Below, one piece after another: positions 1 through 7,848 of a stretch of 55,869 bases of DNA. The notes beneath the pieces are model-generated. The model was not told the origin of the DNA, made no database searches, and was given only the letters and a program-made list of their open reading frames with translations. This DNA comes from JABHQR01 sp043812455 (GTDB lineage Archaea; Nanobdellota; Nanobdellia; Woesearchaeales; GW2011-AR9): assembly GCA_043812455.1 (NCBI GenBank), contig JBDRMB010000043.1, positions 1-55,869 of the forward strand. The letters run 5' to 3'. Position numbers and translations under genes: made by a program. Positions within the stretch are counted from its first letter, which is position 1. Every line of letters starts with the position of its first letter.

Positions 1-2
1 AA

Positions 3-161
3 TGTCTTTTCTCTGCCTTGAAAAGACTCTTCGGAGCTACTGTCAAGTCTCGAAAAAGCCCCGTGATTAATGCAGAAATGTTCTGTAGGCTTATAGCCTA
101 CAACATTGGAGCTAATGTCTTAAGACTTTTTCTACAGAGCCTTAACTTTACAAACTTTTAA
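3..161 (+). pseudogene. C-terminal remnant of a DDE transposase (cut by the window edge)
   Basis: Frame 3 is open from the left edge to a TAA at 159-161 and encodes about 52 residues. The stretch reads RLFGAT, then VKSRKSP, then E-M-F-C-R-L-I-A-Y-N-I, which resembles the end of IS4/IS5-type DDE transposases: a basic 'R-F-G-x-T-x-x-S-R' block, then the catalytic Glu followed by an 'aYN' helix. The start lies outside the window, so it is unknown whether the gene is whole or a relic. The family call is a pattern match on a short piece. Confidence 0.55.
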
Positions 162-186
162 AAATAACTTCCAATTCTAGCTAGCT

Positions 187-942
187 ATGGTAACTGGTTT
201 AACGCGAGATAGAGCTGTAAAGAAGGTACTAATATCTATAAAGACTAAAAATAAATTCTATGTAAAAGACCTTAACGAAGATTTCATTACTAATGAAGGT
301 ATTGTAAAAGCTAAAGATCTTAATTCAAAGGAAGAAGTTGTAGAAACCAATAAAGGTAAGAAATTATACTTACTAAACCCACAATTTCCTGATCTCTGGG
401 AAAAATTACATCGCGGTCCACAGATTATCACAGCCAAAGATACTGGTCTGATTATTGCTAAAACTGGTATTAACAAAAATTATGTAATAGTAGATGCTGG
501 TGTAGGTTCAGGTTCATTAGCATTATCCTTGGCAAACATTTGCAAGAAAGTTACTGCTTACGAAGTTAACGGTGAACATTTGAAGATTGCTGAAAAGAAT
601 AAAGAATTCTTTGGGATGAAAAATCTGGAAATTAAACAAGGAGACGTAGCTCAGAAGATGACTGAGAAGAATCTTGATTTGATTACTTTAGATCTACCAC
701 AACCATGGGAAATGGTTGAGAAAGCCGAGAAAGCTTTGAAGATGGGCGCGTATTTGGTTGTGTACCTTCCAAACATTTTGCAGATGAAAATGTTCATTGA
801 CGCTACCAGAAGCAGTAAGATCAAAGTTTTAGAAACAGTAGAATTGCTAGAACGACAATGGAAAATGGAATCTAACATTGCCAGACCGGAAACTGCTGCC
901 GTGCCACATACTGGATTTATTACATTTTGTCGGAAATTTTAA
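187..942 (+). CDS. trmI: tRNA (adenine-N1)-methyltransferase TrmI
   Basis: Class I SAM-dependent methyltransferase of 251 residues, the usual size for archaeal TrmI, which makes m1A at positions 57/58 in the tRNA T-loop. An N-terminal small beta domain leads to a conserved RGPQ-x-I-x-x-KD segment near residues 76-85. The SAM motif is DAGVGSGSLAL near residue 103. A DLPQPWE motif near residue 168 matches the family's DLPxPW catalytic signature. The C-terminal PHTGF-x-T-x-x-RK end is also typical. A TATA-like stretch at about 150-165 puts the transcript start close to the ATG, consistent with a leaderless mRNA. The gene stands alone just downstream of a transposase remnant. Confidence 0.92.
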   Translation: MVTGLTRDRAVKKVLISIKTKNKFYVKDLNEDFITNEGIVKAKDLNSKEEVVETNKGKKLYLLNPQFPDLWEKLHRGPQIITAKDTGLIIAKTGINKNYVIVDAGVGSGSLALSLANICKKVTAYEVNGEHLKIAEKNKEFFGMKNLEIKQGDVAQKMTEKNLDLITLDLPQPWEMVEKAEKALKMGAYLVVYLPNILQMKMFIDATRSSKIKVLETVELLERQWKMESNIARPETAAVPHTGFITFCRKF

Positions 943-1022
943 TTCTTCTTTATGATAACTGAAACATGAAAATATTTTTATATTCTCAATTTTAACATTC
1001 TAATTATCAAAGAGGTGCTATT

Positions 1023-1451
1023 ATGACAATTAAAGTTAAACGTTTATCTGAAACTGCAAGATTACCAGCTTATGCTAGAGAAGGAGACGCTGGTATGGAC
1101 ATTTATTCAAATGAAACTGTTGAAATTCTTCCGGGTCAAAGACATGCTGTAAAAACAGGAATTTCTATGGCTTTGCCAATAGGTCATGTCGGCTTGATTT
1201 GGGACAAATCTGGGTTGGCTGCCAAACATGGTTTGAAAACTATTGGTGGAGTGATTGACGAAGGTTACCGTGGCGAAGTAATGGTGGCTGTACATAACTT
1301 ATCTAACGAACCGTATCTGGTAGAAGCAGGGAAAAAGATTGCTCAGATGTTAGTGCAAGCAATTGATCAGAAACAAATAATTGAAGTTGAAGAATTGGAT
1401 GATAATACTGCCCGTGGTACTGGCGGGTTTGGAAGTACCGGCCTGGATTAG
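1023..1451 (+). CDS. dut: dUTP diphosphatase (dUTPase)
   Basis: Homotrimeric-type dUTPase of 142 residues that hydrolyses dUTP to dUMP and pyrophosphate, keeping uracil out of DNA and feeding dTMP synthesis. All five family motifs are visible: I (AGMDIYS), II (DKSGLAAKHGL, with the catalytic-site Ser), III (GVIDEGYRGEV, with the water-activating Asp), IV (KIAQMLV) and V (RGTGGFGSTG, the glycine-rich C-terminal arm that closes over the nucleotide). A GAGGTG Shine-Dalgarno sequence at 1011-1016 supports this ATG. Confidence 0.96.
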   Translation: MTIKVKRLSETARLPAYAREGDAGMDIYSNETVEILPGQRHAVKTGISMALPIGHVGLIWDKSGLAAKHGLKTIGGVIDEGYRGEVMVAVHNLSNEPYLVEAGKKIAQMLVQAIDQKQIIEVEELDDNTARGTGGFGSTGLD

Positions 1452-1514
1452 TTCTTAGTTTTGTTTTTTAGCCTATCCAATATTTTTATAAACAACCTAT
1501 TTTTTTGTAAATTT

Positions 1515-2009
1515 ATGAAACGTTTAGGTTTAGCATTATTGGTTGGGATGTTTAGCGTGTCAGCAATGGCGCAAGATTCTGAATGTACAAGCCAAAATCC
1601 AATAAAGGGAAAAAATTTCTTTGATGTAGGTGATGTATCCTTCTATGAAGATGGAAGGACAGTATGTGTGGTGGGCCAATCGTCATGGAATCTTAGTGTT
1701 ACTTTAAAGCACTTGGAGATGGAATATCTGTCATTTCAAAAAAAACAAAACCTTGACACAGAAGAAGTTAACAGAGCGTTAGATTTCATTAAAGAAAAAC
1801 TTACAGAAGAAAGAGGCCGGCACATGAGAATAGATTTAAGATATGATGTGGAAAGCCAAGAAGGTGAGCTGGTAGTGTTTGATAATGGGGGTAACAATGA
1901 TATTTTTTTAGGTTCAATGAATTTAAGCAAAAAGACGGTCTTGGGATTAATGTATGAAAATGAAAGAAAATATTGTGGTCCTGTAGATCTAATTTCTAAA
2001 TACTATTGA
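1515..2009 (+). CDS. secreted protein of unknown function
   Basis: Predicted 164-residue exported protein. Residues 1-20 form a clear signal peptide (two basic residues, a hydrophobic core and an A-M-A cleavage-like site before QDS). The mature part is hydrophilic with three cysteines and no domain I recognise. A longer in-frame reading from 1461 is possible. The ATG at 1515 is preferred because it puts the signal peptide at the N-terminus and lies about 25 nt after a TATA box (TTTTTATAAA, about 1483-1492), as in leaderless archaeal genes. Function is unknown. Confidence 0.75.
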   Translation: MKRLGLALLVGMFSVSAMAQDSECTSQNPIKGKNFFDVGDVSFYEDGRTVCVVGQSSWNLSVTLKHLEMEYLSFQKKQNLDTEEVNRALDFIKEKLTEERGRHMRIDLRYDVESQEGELVVFDNGGNNDIFLGSMNLSKKTVLGLMYENERKYCGPVDLISKYY

Positions 2010-2043
2010 ACTGAACTCAAATTTATTAGATTCAGATTAGAAA

Positions 2044-2055
2044 TTTTTATAAATA
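2044..2055 (+). promoter_or_regulatory. TATA box of tRNA-Asn
   Basis: TTTTTATAAATA lies about 25-35 nt upstream of the mature tRNA 5' end, the normal distance for an archaeal TBP site. Confidence 0.6.
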
Positions 2056-2078
2056 GAATGTAGATTATGCCTAGCTAT

Positions 2079-2151
2079 GCCCCAGTAGCTTAGCGGTTAG
2101 AGTGATCGGCTGTTAACCGATTGGTCGCAGGTTCAATTCCTGCTTGGGGCG
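2079..2151 (+). tRNA. tRNA-Asn (GUU), no intron
   Basis: The cloverleaf folds fully. The 7-bp acceptor stem is GCCCCAG with TTGGGGC (one G-U pair). The anticodon stem is ATCGG/CCGAT around the loop CTGTTAA, giving anticodon GUU. The T-arm contains GGTTCAA. The discriminator base is G73, as expected for Asn. CCA is not encoded. It is the only tRNA in the window without an intron. Confidence 0.96.
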
Positions 2152-2152
2152 C

Positions 2153-2160
2153 TTTTTTTT
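2153..2160 (+). terminator. T-run terminator after tRNA-Asn
   Basis: A run of eight T residues directly follows the tRNA 3' end, the usual archaeal tRNA termination signal. Confidence 0.6.
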
Positions 2161-2162
2161 AA

Positions 2163-2459
2163 TTACTCCAACCCCATAGAATAAACTTTCTCAGCAATTT
2201 TTTCCATTAAAGTAAGATCATCACAATTCTTGAACAATAATTCTCCATATGCATGACAGATCAGTTCCACACCATCAACTTTCAGAACAAGGACAATCTC
2301 GGTATCCATCACCACTTCAAATTTCTTTTTGATTTTGTTTAAATTTAACTTACCTGGCTTTTTCAGTTTAGCTGAATAAGCAGCTTTAGTTTTACATTTG
2401 CTAAGGATAAATTTTTGTTTAACATCATTTATTCCATTTTGATCTGATTTATCTACCAT
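2163..2459 (-). CDS. small conserved-looking protein, function unknown
   Basis: 98-residue soluble protein. The first half is lysine-rich. The second half has alternating beta-like segments (EIVLVLKVDGVELICHAYGELLFK) and a final helix, which looks like a small alpha/beta domain. There are no catalytic motifs I recognise. It is convergent with tRNA-Asn and ends three bases after the tRNA terminator T-run. The upstream region toward 2480 is AT-rich and can hold its promoter. Confidence 0.6.
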   Translation of the reverse strand: MVDKSDQNGINDVKQKFILSKCKTKAAYSAKLKKPGKLNLNKIKKKFEVVMDTEIVLVLKVDGVELICHAYGELLFKNCDDLTLMEKIAEKVYSMGLE

Positions 2460-2582
2460 TTGAACTCAAAACATCTTTTATATTATATTAATTTAATCCT
2501 TCATATTCAAGGCTATTCAACCGAACAATTTAAATATTAATTCTTTTTATTTAAGGGTATCATATTTAGAGGTGATTGATAA

Positions 2583-2990
2583 ATGGCACGTAACAAAAGA
2601 GGTAAGGCTTTAGTTCCAAACAAATCTAAAACTAGAATGTTTGCTGGACAGGAAGTTCATAGATTAGCACATTATGCTTTCTTTGCAGGAATTTTAGTAG
2701 CTATTTTAGCTGGATTGTTAAAAAATGCACTTAACTTACCAGTAGAGTGGTTAATGGCAACTTTAGTTTTCTTAGGAACCATAGTAGGATTATTTAACTT
2801 GACAGCAAAAGAGACTACACCATTCTTAATGGCAGCAGTGGCATTGATGTTAGCTGGAATCGTTAACCTTGGTTTGATACCTTACATCGGTGAATTGTTA
2901 AGAAACATCTTAAGTAACATTGTGGTGTTTGTTGTTCCAGGAGCAATTATTGTTGGAATGAAAACAATCTGGCAATTAGCTTCAGATTAA
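2583..2990 (+). CDS. small integral membrane protein, function unknown
   Basis: 135 residues with a basic, soluble N-terminus (about residues 1-27) followed by three to four hydrophobic segments near 31-50, 57-75, 81-99 and 110-130. No charged residues lie inside the membrane segments to suggest transport chemistry. AGAGGTGA at about 2569-2576 is a good ribosome binding site for this ATG. I do not recognise the family. The following gene also encodes a small membrane protein, so the pair may be transcribed together. Confidence 0.7.
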   Translation: MARNKRGKALVPNKSKTRMFAGQEVHRLAHYAFFAGILVAILAGLLKNALNLPVEWLMATLVFLGTIVGLFNLTAKETTPFLMAAVALMLAGIVNLGLIPYIGELLRNILSNIVVFVVPGAIIVGMKTIWQLASD

Positions 2991-3041
2991 TTTTTTTTAT
3001 TTTGTATTTTTTTAATTAAACTTTTTGTGGAGAACGTTTTT

Positions 3042-3356
3042 ATGAAAATTAATTATAAAGGTTTTTATTTGGCAGTTATCTTAGTTGGATTAATCCTTTT
3101 TCTTCTGAAACTTTTAGGTAACATTGTTGGTGGTAATAAAGCAACTGTACTATCAGTTTCATTATTATTGGTTATTTGTGGTCTGGTTGCTTGGATTGTT
3201 GACGCTCGGATAGACGTCGTTGAAGCAATCAAGATTTGTGAGAAAAGGATCAAGAAACAAGAATCTGAGAAATTTGCAAAGTATAAACTGGTTACTTTTG
3301 TTGTTTTTATTTTATTAGGAATTTTAACTTTAGTTATTTCTTATTTTTATCTTTAG
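3042..3356 (+). CDS. small membrane protein, function unknown
   Basis: 104 residues with two N-terminal transmembrane segments (about residues 7-26 and 34-55), a charged lysine- and glutamate-rich cytoplasmic helix (about 58-84) and a third C-terminal transmembrane segment. A GTG at 3027 is in frame, but GTGGAG at 3027-3032 sits nine bases before the ATG at 3042 and looks like the ribosome binding site, so 3042 is chosen. No family recognised. Confidence 0.62.
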   Translation: MKINYKGFYLAVILVGLILFLLKLLGNIVGGNKATVLSVSLLLVICGLVAWIVDARIDVVEAIKICEKRIKKQESEKFAKYKLVTFVVFILLGILTLVISYFYL

Positions 3357-3365
3357 TAACAAATT

Positions 3366-4190
3366 TTAAACAATAATCTTTTTCAAATATTTCTTAGCCT
3401 CTTTTTCGCCTTCTTTGATCATTCTAGGTATTTGAGATAAGTCTGTGTCAAGAACATTAAAAGCGTGGTTTGGTTCAATTATCACAATATTCTTTTTTTT
3501 ACTCCCTTTCCTTAGCTGACATAACTCTAAATCTTTCTTAAAGGAATGGTAAGACATTAGATCAAGGGCATGATAAGCAAGATGAAATATTCCTTTTTCA
3601 TAATGTTCAGGTTTTCCAGAATAAGCTAAATTAATAATAATTATTTGTTCACTTTTCAGTTTAATTACTTCTGCAGTTGCGATATTACTGCTAATTCCCC
3701 CATCAATATATCTCGTTCCATTAATGTCATAAGGTGGAAGGACTGGAGGTAAAGCAGTACTTGCCATAATAGCATCAACTAATGAACCCCTATGAAAAAA
3801 AACTTCTTTTCCGTTTTGTAATTTGGTGGCATTGATGTATAATGGGATTTTACATTTAGCAAATGTTTGATTTCCAAATTGTTTATTTAACCATTTGTAC
3901 CATTTCTTATTAGTATAAAGTGATTCTGAGATATAAAATCTGAACAGTAATCCAAAATTGAAAGAAAGCAAATTTCTCTTCTTAACATTTAACCAAATTT
4001 TTTCTAATTCTTCGATTGAAGTTCCAGTAGATATGAATGCCCCATTAACTGCTCCTATGCTAGTACCAATAATATAATCTGGTTTGATTTTGTTAAGGAT
4101 AACTTTGAGTGCACCAACTTGAATTGCACCTTTGGCTCCACCACCGGAAAGAATTAGAGTGGTCTTAAGTCTGGACTTTTTTCCTTTCAT
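3366..4190 (-). CDS. patatin-like phospholipase family protein
   Basis: 274-residue single-domain patatin-fold hydrolase, the bacterial/archaeal RssA-like type. It shows the three family landmarks: the oxyanion-hole glycine block SGGGAKGAI (about residues 15-23), the nucleophile elbow GTSIG with Ser44, and the DGG motif with catalytic Asp163, which pairs with the serine as a Ser-Asp dyad. These enzymes cleave acyl esters of membrane lipids. In an archaeon with ether lipids the natural substrate is unclear. There is no signal peptide, so it is cytoplasmic or peripheral to the membrane. It faces the preceding gene convergently. Confidence 0.88.
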   Translation of the reverse strand: MKGKKSRLKTTLILSGGGAKGAIQVGALKVILNKIKPDYIIGTSIGAVNGAFISTGTSIEELEKIWLNVKKRNLLSFNFGLLFRFYISESLYTNKKWYKWLNKQFGNQTFAKCKIPLYINATKLQNGKEVFFHRGSLVDAIMASTALPPVLPPYDINGTRYIDGGISSNIATAEVIKLKSEQIIIINLAYSGKPEHYEKGIFHLAYHALDLMSYHSFKKDLELCQLRKGSKKKNIVIIEPNHAFNVLDTDLSQIPRMIKEGEKEAKKYLKKIIV

Positions 4191-4335
4191 CTCCTTAAAT
4201 GCTTATTTTGGTTAATATAAAGGTTACTGAAAGGTTGCTCAATTCACAGGTGGTAATCTCTTTGGCTCATTTTCGAAAGACATTTAAATAACCCATTTTC
4301 CAATTATTATCTTACTTGAAAAAAGGGGAAAAAAT

Positions 4336-4734
4336 ATGGGATTAAATGATGTAAATAAAAGATTAATATTTGCTATTGACGATCAAAGAGAAATAACAGA
4401 AATAATTAGAAAAATTGGAGCGGGAAGTGATTTAGAAGTTAGAACATTCATTTCTGCAAATCCTGCTGCTTATCAAATAACAAACGGTGTTAAACCAGGA
4501 ATGATAATCACTGACGAAAGTCTTCCTGGAATGAGCGGTTTAGAGTTATGCGCAATCACAAAATATCTTTCACCATCTACCTGCCGTGTTTTACATACTT
4601 CTCATAGTCTAGAAGAACCAATGTATGAACAAGCAGGTAAGGATAGAGTATATGACCATTTTTTGGCCAAACCTTGTACTATGAAACACTTACAGGAAAT
4701 ACTTGATGGTTATAAAAGTCGGTTAAATAGCTAA
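4336..4734 (+). CDS. stand-alone response-regulator receiver domain (CheY-like)
   Basis: 132 residues covering one receiver domain and nothing else. The acidic pocket is Asp15-Asp16, the phospho-acceptor is Asp60 in the TDESLPGMSG motif, the switch Thr is Thr88, and the conserved Lys is Lys112 in L-A-K-P. All key residues are kept, so it should be phosphorylatable. No histidine kinase, output domain or chemotaxis gene lies nearby, so its partner is elsewhere or it uses a small phosphodonor. A TATA-like CATTTAAATAA at about 4280-4291 and a GGGG ribosome-binding stretch precede the ATG. Confidence 0.86.
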   Translation: MGLNDVNKRLIFAIDDQREITEIIRKIGAGSDLEVRTFISANPAAYQITNGVKPGMIITDESLPGMSGLELCAITKYLSPSTCRVLHTSHSLEEPMYEQAGKDRVYDHFLAKPCTMKHLQEILDGYKSRLNS

Positions 4735-4790
4735 TTACTGGTATTCTAACAGAGAAACATTTATATTCTTCTTTTCTTTAATTAAATCTG

Positions 4791-5564
4791 ATGGCAGAAC
4801 AGCAAATGACTCCTGAGCAATGTAAAGAGCTAGAAGAAAAGCTCAAAAAGATGTCTCCAGACGAAATTGCTGAACTGCAAAAACAGCAATGTATCTTTTG
4901 TCAGATTATTTCAGGCAAAATTCCTTCTAAAAAAGTTTACGATGATGAACATTGTATTGTAGTTATGGACATCAATCCTGCTACTAGGGGACATTGTTTA
5001 TTATTACCAAAAAAACATTTTGCGATCATGCCACAAATTCCTGAAAATATTCTTGATCACTTGTTTATTGTATCTAAAGCAATGTCAAAAATCCTTTTGA
5101 AAAGTATGAGGGTTGATGGTACTAACATCTTTGTGGCGAACGGTGCAGCTGCAGGTCAGAGAGCACCACATTTCATGATACATATCATCCCTCGGAAAGA
5201 AGGAGATAAAGTAATGGACATTGAAAACCATTTAGTTGACCTAGGGATTAGGCAAGAAATTGCAGAAAAGATTGAGAATCGGTTCAATGAGTTGATGGGT
5301 ATCAAGAAAAAAGTAATCAAACAGAAAACCCTAAAGGAAGTAGAAAAAGAAGTTGAAGAGCTGGATAGTGGAGATAAAGACGAACCTGAAGAAGAAGATT
5401 TTCCTGAAGCTGAAGAAGATGATGATAAAGATGACAACAAAAAAGTAGAGCAAGGTTCTGATGAAGATAGTGATGAAGAAGAACCTGATGAAGATGATGA
5501 TTCAGAAGATGAAAAAGATGATGGAGATGCTAGTCTTGATGACATAGCCAATTTATTCAAATAA
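4791..5564 (+). CDS. HIT-like protein with altered active site and long acidic tail
   Basis: 257 residues. Residues 1-33 are a charged helix, residues 34-145 are a HIT (histidine triad) fold beginning with a CIFC metal-binding-like pair (Cys34/Cys37), and residues about 178-250 are an extremely Asp/Glu-rich tail ending in a short LDDIANLF helix. HIT proteins are nucleotide hydrolases or transferases using H-x-H-x-H. Here the motif is His127-Phe-Met129-Ile-His131, so the middle His, normally the covalent nucleophile, is Met. Normal AMP-transfer chemistry is therefore doubtful. A TATA-like ACATTTATATTC lies about 25-35 nt upstream. A second HIT paralogue follows 19 bp later. Confidence 0.88.
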   Translation: MAEQQMTPEQCKELEEKLKKMSPDEIAELQKQQCIFCQIISGKIPSKKVYDDEHCIVVMDINPATRGHCLLLPKKHFAIMPQIPENILDHLFIVSKAMSKILLKSMRVDGTNIFVANGAAAGQRAPHFMIHIIPRKEGDKVMDIENHLVDLGIRQEIAEKIENRFNELMGIKKKVIKQKTLKEVEKEVEELDSGDKDEPEEEDFPEAEEDDDKDDNKKVEQGSDEDSDEEEPDEDDDSEDEKDDGDASLDDIANLFK

Positions 5565-5583
5565 ATCTCTGTGAGAACTTTAA

Positions 5584-6114
5584 ATGAAATGTGAATATTG
5601 TGAATTAATTTCCGGAAGTGAAAAAGCAGAAATCATTTATCAAGATGATGAAGTGCTGGCATTTGTTAAAGAGGATGCTATAACTCCTGGACAGATTACA
5701 GTAATTCCAAAAGAACATTTTACAATTCTAGAAATGATTCCTAACAAATTACTTAGCAAGATGGTTAATGTTGCTAACAAGTTAGGTATGGCAATTTTTG
5801 ATACTATGGGTGTGCAAGGTACTAACATTTTGGTTGAGAATGGGTTAGGTGCTGGTCAAACAGTTCCTCATTTTTCAATGCACATTGTTCCTCGCAAGGA
5901 AAATGATAATCTTGCTTTACATTGGGATCCTCAGCAATTGATGGAAGAAGAGCTTGAGGAAGATTTCATCCAGATTAAGAGTAATGCTAAAGAGATGAGT
6001 ATTTCTGATCAAGAGCCTAAAAAAGAAGTTACAGTATCTTCTGGCAAGACCGAGGTTGTCCTTGAAGACGAAGGCGAGAACTATTTGTTGAAAAGTCTTA
6101 AGAAGAGGCCTTGA
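5584..6114 (+). CDS. second HIT-like protein with altered active site
   Basis: 176 residues, paralogous to the preceding gene and probably co-transcribed with it. CEYC (Cys3/Cys6) opens the HIT fold. The triad segment is His96-Phe-Ser98-Met-His100, so the catalytic middle His is Ser. The C-terminal 50 residues are acidic and probably flexible. That both neighbours have lost the same catalytic position points to a binding or structural role, or to different chemistry, rather than chance decay. The substrate is unknown. Confidence 0.86.
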   Translation: MKCEYCELISGSEKAEIIYQDDEVLAFVKEDAITPGQITVIPKEHFTILEMIPNKLLSKMVNVANKLGMAIFDTMGVQGTNILVENGLGAGQTVPHFSMHIVPRKENDNLALHWDPQQLMEEELEEDFIQIKSNAKEMSISDQEPKKEVTVSSGKTEVVLEDEGENYLLKSLKKRP

Positions 6115-6184
6115 GGATTTTTAGCATAATCTTTATAAGTATTTTTTTATTTTTCCAAGAAACAGGGAAGTATGGGTTTTAATT

Positions 6185-7588
6185 ATGAAAAAATTAATTT
6201 TATTGTTATTGTTCACAATATTATTAACAAATTTTGTTTGTTCTGAAGATTTTGATTGCCAATACCCTGAAACAATAACAGAATTGGTAAATCAGACCGT
6301 TTTAGTTTATGATGGAACTAGTGTTAAAGTCGGCGAAGCATTAATAATTTCGGATTTTAATAATGGAAGCGTAGCTTCTTTTGTTGTAACCAACCCTAAT
6401 TCTGAAAGAATTATGGTTATTTTTAATTTTACAATTGAAGGAACTGGAGCTAAGAATTTACAATATGGAAAATGGATCAATGCTGAAGAACAAATACAAA
6501 TAAGAGAAGTTTGCAGGGAAGGAGGGGTTTATGGCAACTGTTCAATAAATTCTGAAACTTTATTTTATTACGTTAGTAAACCAGAGATTATATATCCTAA
6601 AGAGATTGAAGTCACGATAGAAGAAACAATTTGTTTAGGGGCTAATGGTGATAATTGTATTGGAGACTCAGATTGTAATTCTGGAATTTGCAATTCTTTA
6701 AATTATTGCGGAGAAATTGATGATGGAAAAAAATGTGAGGAAGATGCAGATTGTGTTTCGGATATTTGTAATTCTTTAGGTTATTGTGGGAAATTGGAAG
6801 ATGGAAGGGATTGTAACGAAGATCTTGAATGCGTTTCAGGCGTTTGTAATACTGAAGATTATTGTGGTGTAATAATTGAATGTAGAGATAATACAACTAC
6901 TTTGTGCAACAATGTAGAGTGTAAGGTTCCATCAACGAAAGAAGTAGGTGAAGCATATTCTTGTGAATGGGAATGTAATTCCGGCAGAGGTAAGGATGGT
7001 GTTTGTAGTTATAGTTTTGTGAATATAATTATTTTCTTTGCGATAATTGGTTTAGCATTTGGAGTTTCTGCATATTACATAAGAGAGGCTATAACTGGAG
7101 GAAAAGCGCGTGATAAGGCAAAAAAAGTAATTAAGGAAGCTCAAGACAAACTAGAAGAAATAAACCATGATCTCGAATCTAAAAAGAAAGAAAAAGAAAG
7201 ATTAAACTCTGAATTGTTAATAACAGAAGAAACAAAAGAGAAAAAAATCAAATTAAACAAGGAAATTGACGAATTAACTACAAAACAAAGAGAGAAAAGT
7301 AAGGCCTTGAAAGTAGAAAGAGAAAAATTAACTAAAGAGAGATTAACAGTTCGTACAAATAAACAAGGTTATAAGGTATATATTAATGAAAATGGATATG
7401 AAGTTTTTGAGAGAACTGGAACTTTATTTCATAGATGGTGGTTTGAGCATAATCATAATCGAAAAATAAAAATAGGATACGAAATTCATCATAAAGATTT
7501 CAATAAAAAAAATAATCATATTAATAATTTGGAAGAATTAGATCATGAAACACACCGTAAAAAGCATAGATCAAGATACAATAAATAA
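6185..7588 (+). CDS. membrane-anchored protein: Cys-rich exterior, coiled coil, HNH nuclease-like C-terminus
   Basis: 467 residues. Residues 1-20 are a signal peptide. Residues 21-145 are probably an extracellular beta domain. Residues 148-233 hold three Cys-rich repeats of the pattern D-x-D-C-x-S-x-x-C-N-x-x-x-Y-C-G. A transmembrane helix spans about 277-297, residues 304-380 form a charged coiled coil, and residues about 395-460 look like an HNH_3-type domain (IHHKDFNKKNN, then NLEELDHETHRKKH). The basic residues after the helix place the HNH part in the cytoplasm. The HNH core His, Asn and His residues are present, so nuclease activity is plausible but not shown. The layout suggests an outside sensor joined to an inside DNA-acting domain; that is inference. 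Confidence 0.82.
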   Translation: MKKLILLLLFTILLTNFVCSEDFDCQYPETITELVNQTVLVYDGTSVKVGEALIISDFNNGSVASFVVTNPNSERIMVIFNFTIEGTGAKNLQYGKWINAEEQIQIREVCREGGVYGNCSINSETLFYYVSKPEIIYPKEIEVTIEETICLGANGDNCIGDSDCNSGICNSLNYCGEIDDGKKCEEDADCVSDICNSLGYCGKLEDGRDCNEDLECVSGVCNTEDYCGVIIECRDNTTTLCNNVECKVPSTKEVGEAYSCEWECNSGRGKDGVCSYSFVNIIIFFAIIGLAFGVSAYYIREAITGGKARDKAKKVIKEAQDKLEEINHDLESKKKEKERLNSELLITEETKEKKIKLNKEIDELTTKQREKSKALKVEREKLTKERLTVRTNKQGYKVYINENGYEVFERTGTLFHRWWFEHNHNRKIKIGYEIHHKDFNKKNNHINNLEELDHETHRKKHRSRYNK

Positions 7589-7636
7589 AAATAATTTTGC
7601 TGTTGCAGAAAAAAGAGAGAATATGGAAAAAAAGAA

Positions 7637-7804
7637 ATGATGTGGGATAATTTTAAAAGTTATATCAATTCACTTCCAACTTATTTCAAAATAGGAATCC
7701 CCTTATGGCTGATCTTGACAATAATTCTTTTTATTTTTAACTCAACAATATGGGCTTTAATTTTAACTGTAATTGGACTTTTAATTTTATTTAATCACGC
7801 CTAA
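7637..7804 (+). CDS. small two-helix membrane protein (55 aa)
   Basis: Short open frame from ATG 7637 to TAA 7802-7804. Residues 20-37 and 39-52 are strongly hydrophobic, giving one hairpin of two transmembrane segments with a short aromatic N-terminus. No strong ribosome binding site is seen. It lies 48 bp after the HNH gene and may share its transcript. No family recognised; coding status rests on length and hydrophobic pattern only. Confidence 0.45.
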   Translation: MMWDNFKSYINSLPTYFKIGIPLWLILTIILFIFNSTIWALILTVIGLLILFNHA

Positions 7805-7848
7805 ACCCCCAAAAACCTTATAAAATTCCCACACTCCGAAACACCTAA

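Noticed and set aside
1461..1514. Upstream start for the secreted protein
   Set aside because: It would hide the signal peptide behind another hydrophobic stretch and would start upstream of the TATA box.
3027..3041. GTG start for the small membrane protein
   Set aside because: The same bases form a well-placed ribosome binding site for the ATG at 3042.
5156..5560. Serine-rich minus-strand frame opposite the HIT protein tail
   Set aside because: It is the mirror of GAA/GAT-rich acidic codons. Poly-Ser in antisense to Asp/Glu-rich sequence is expected by chance.
6642..6896. Minus-strand frame rich in Tyr, His and Asn opposite the Cys-rich repeats
   Set aside because: It is a shadow of the repeated coding sequence on the other strand and has no start signal.
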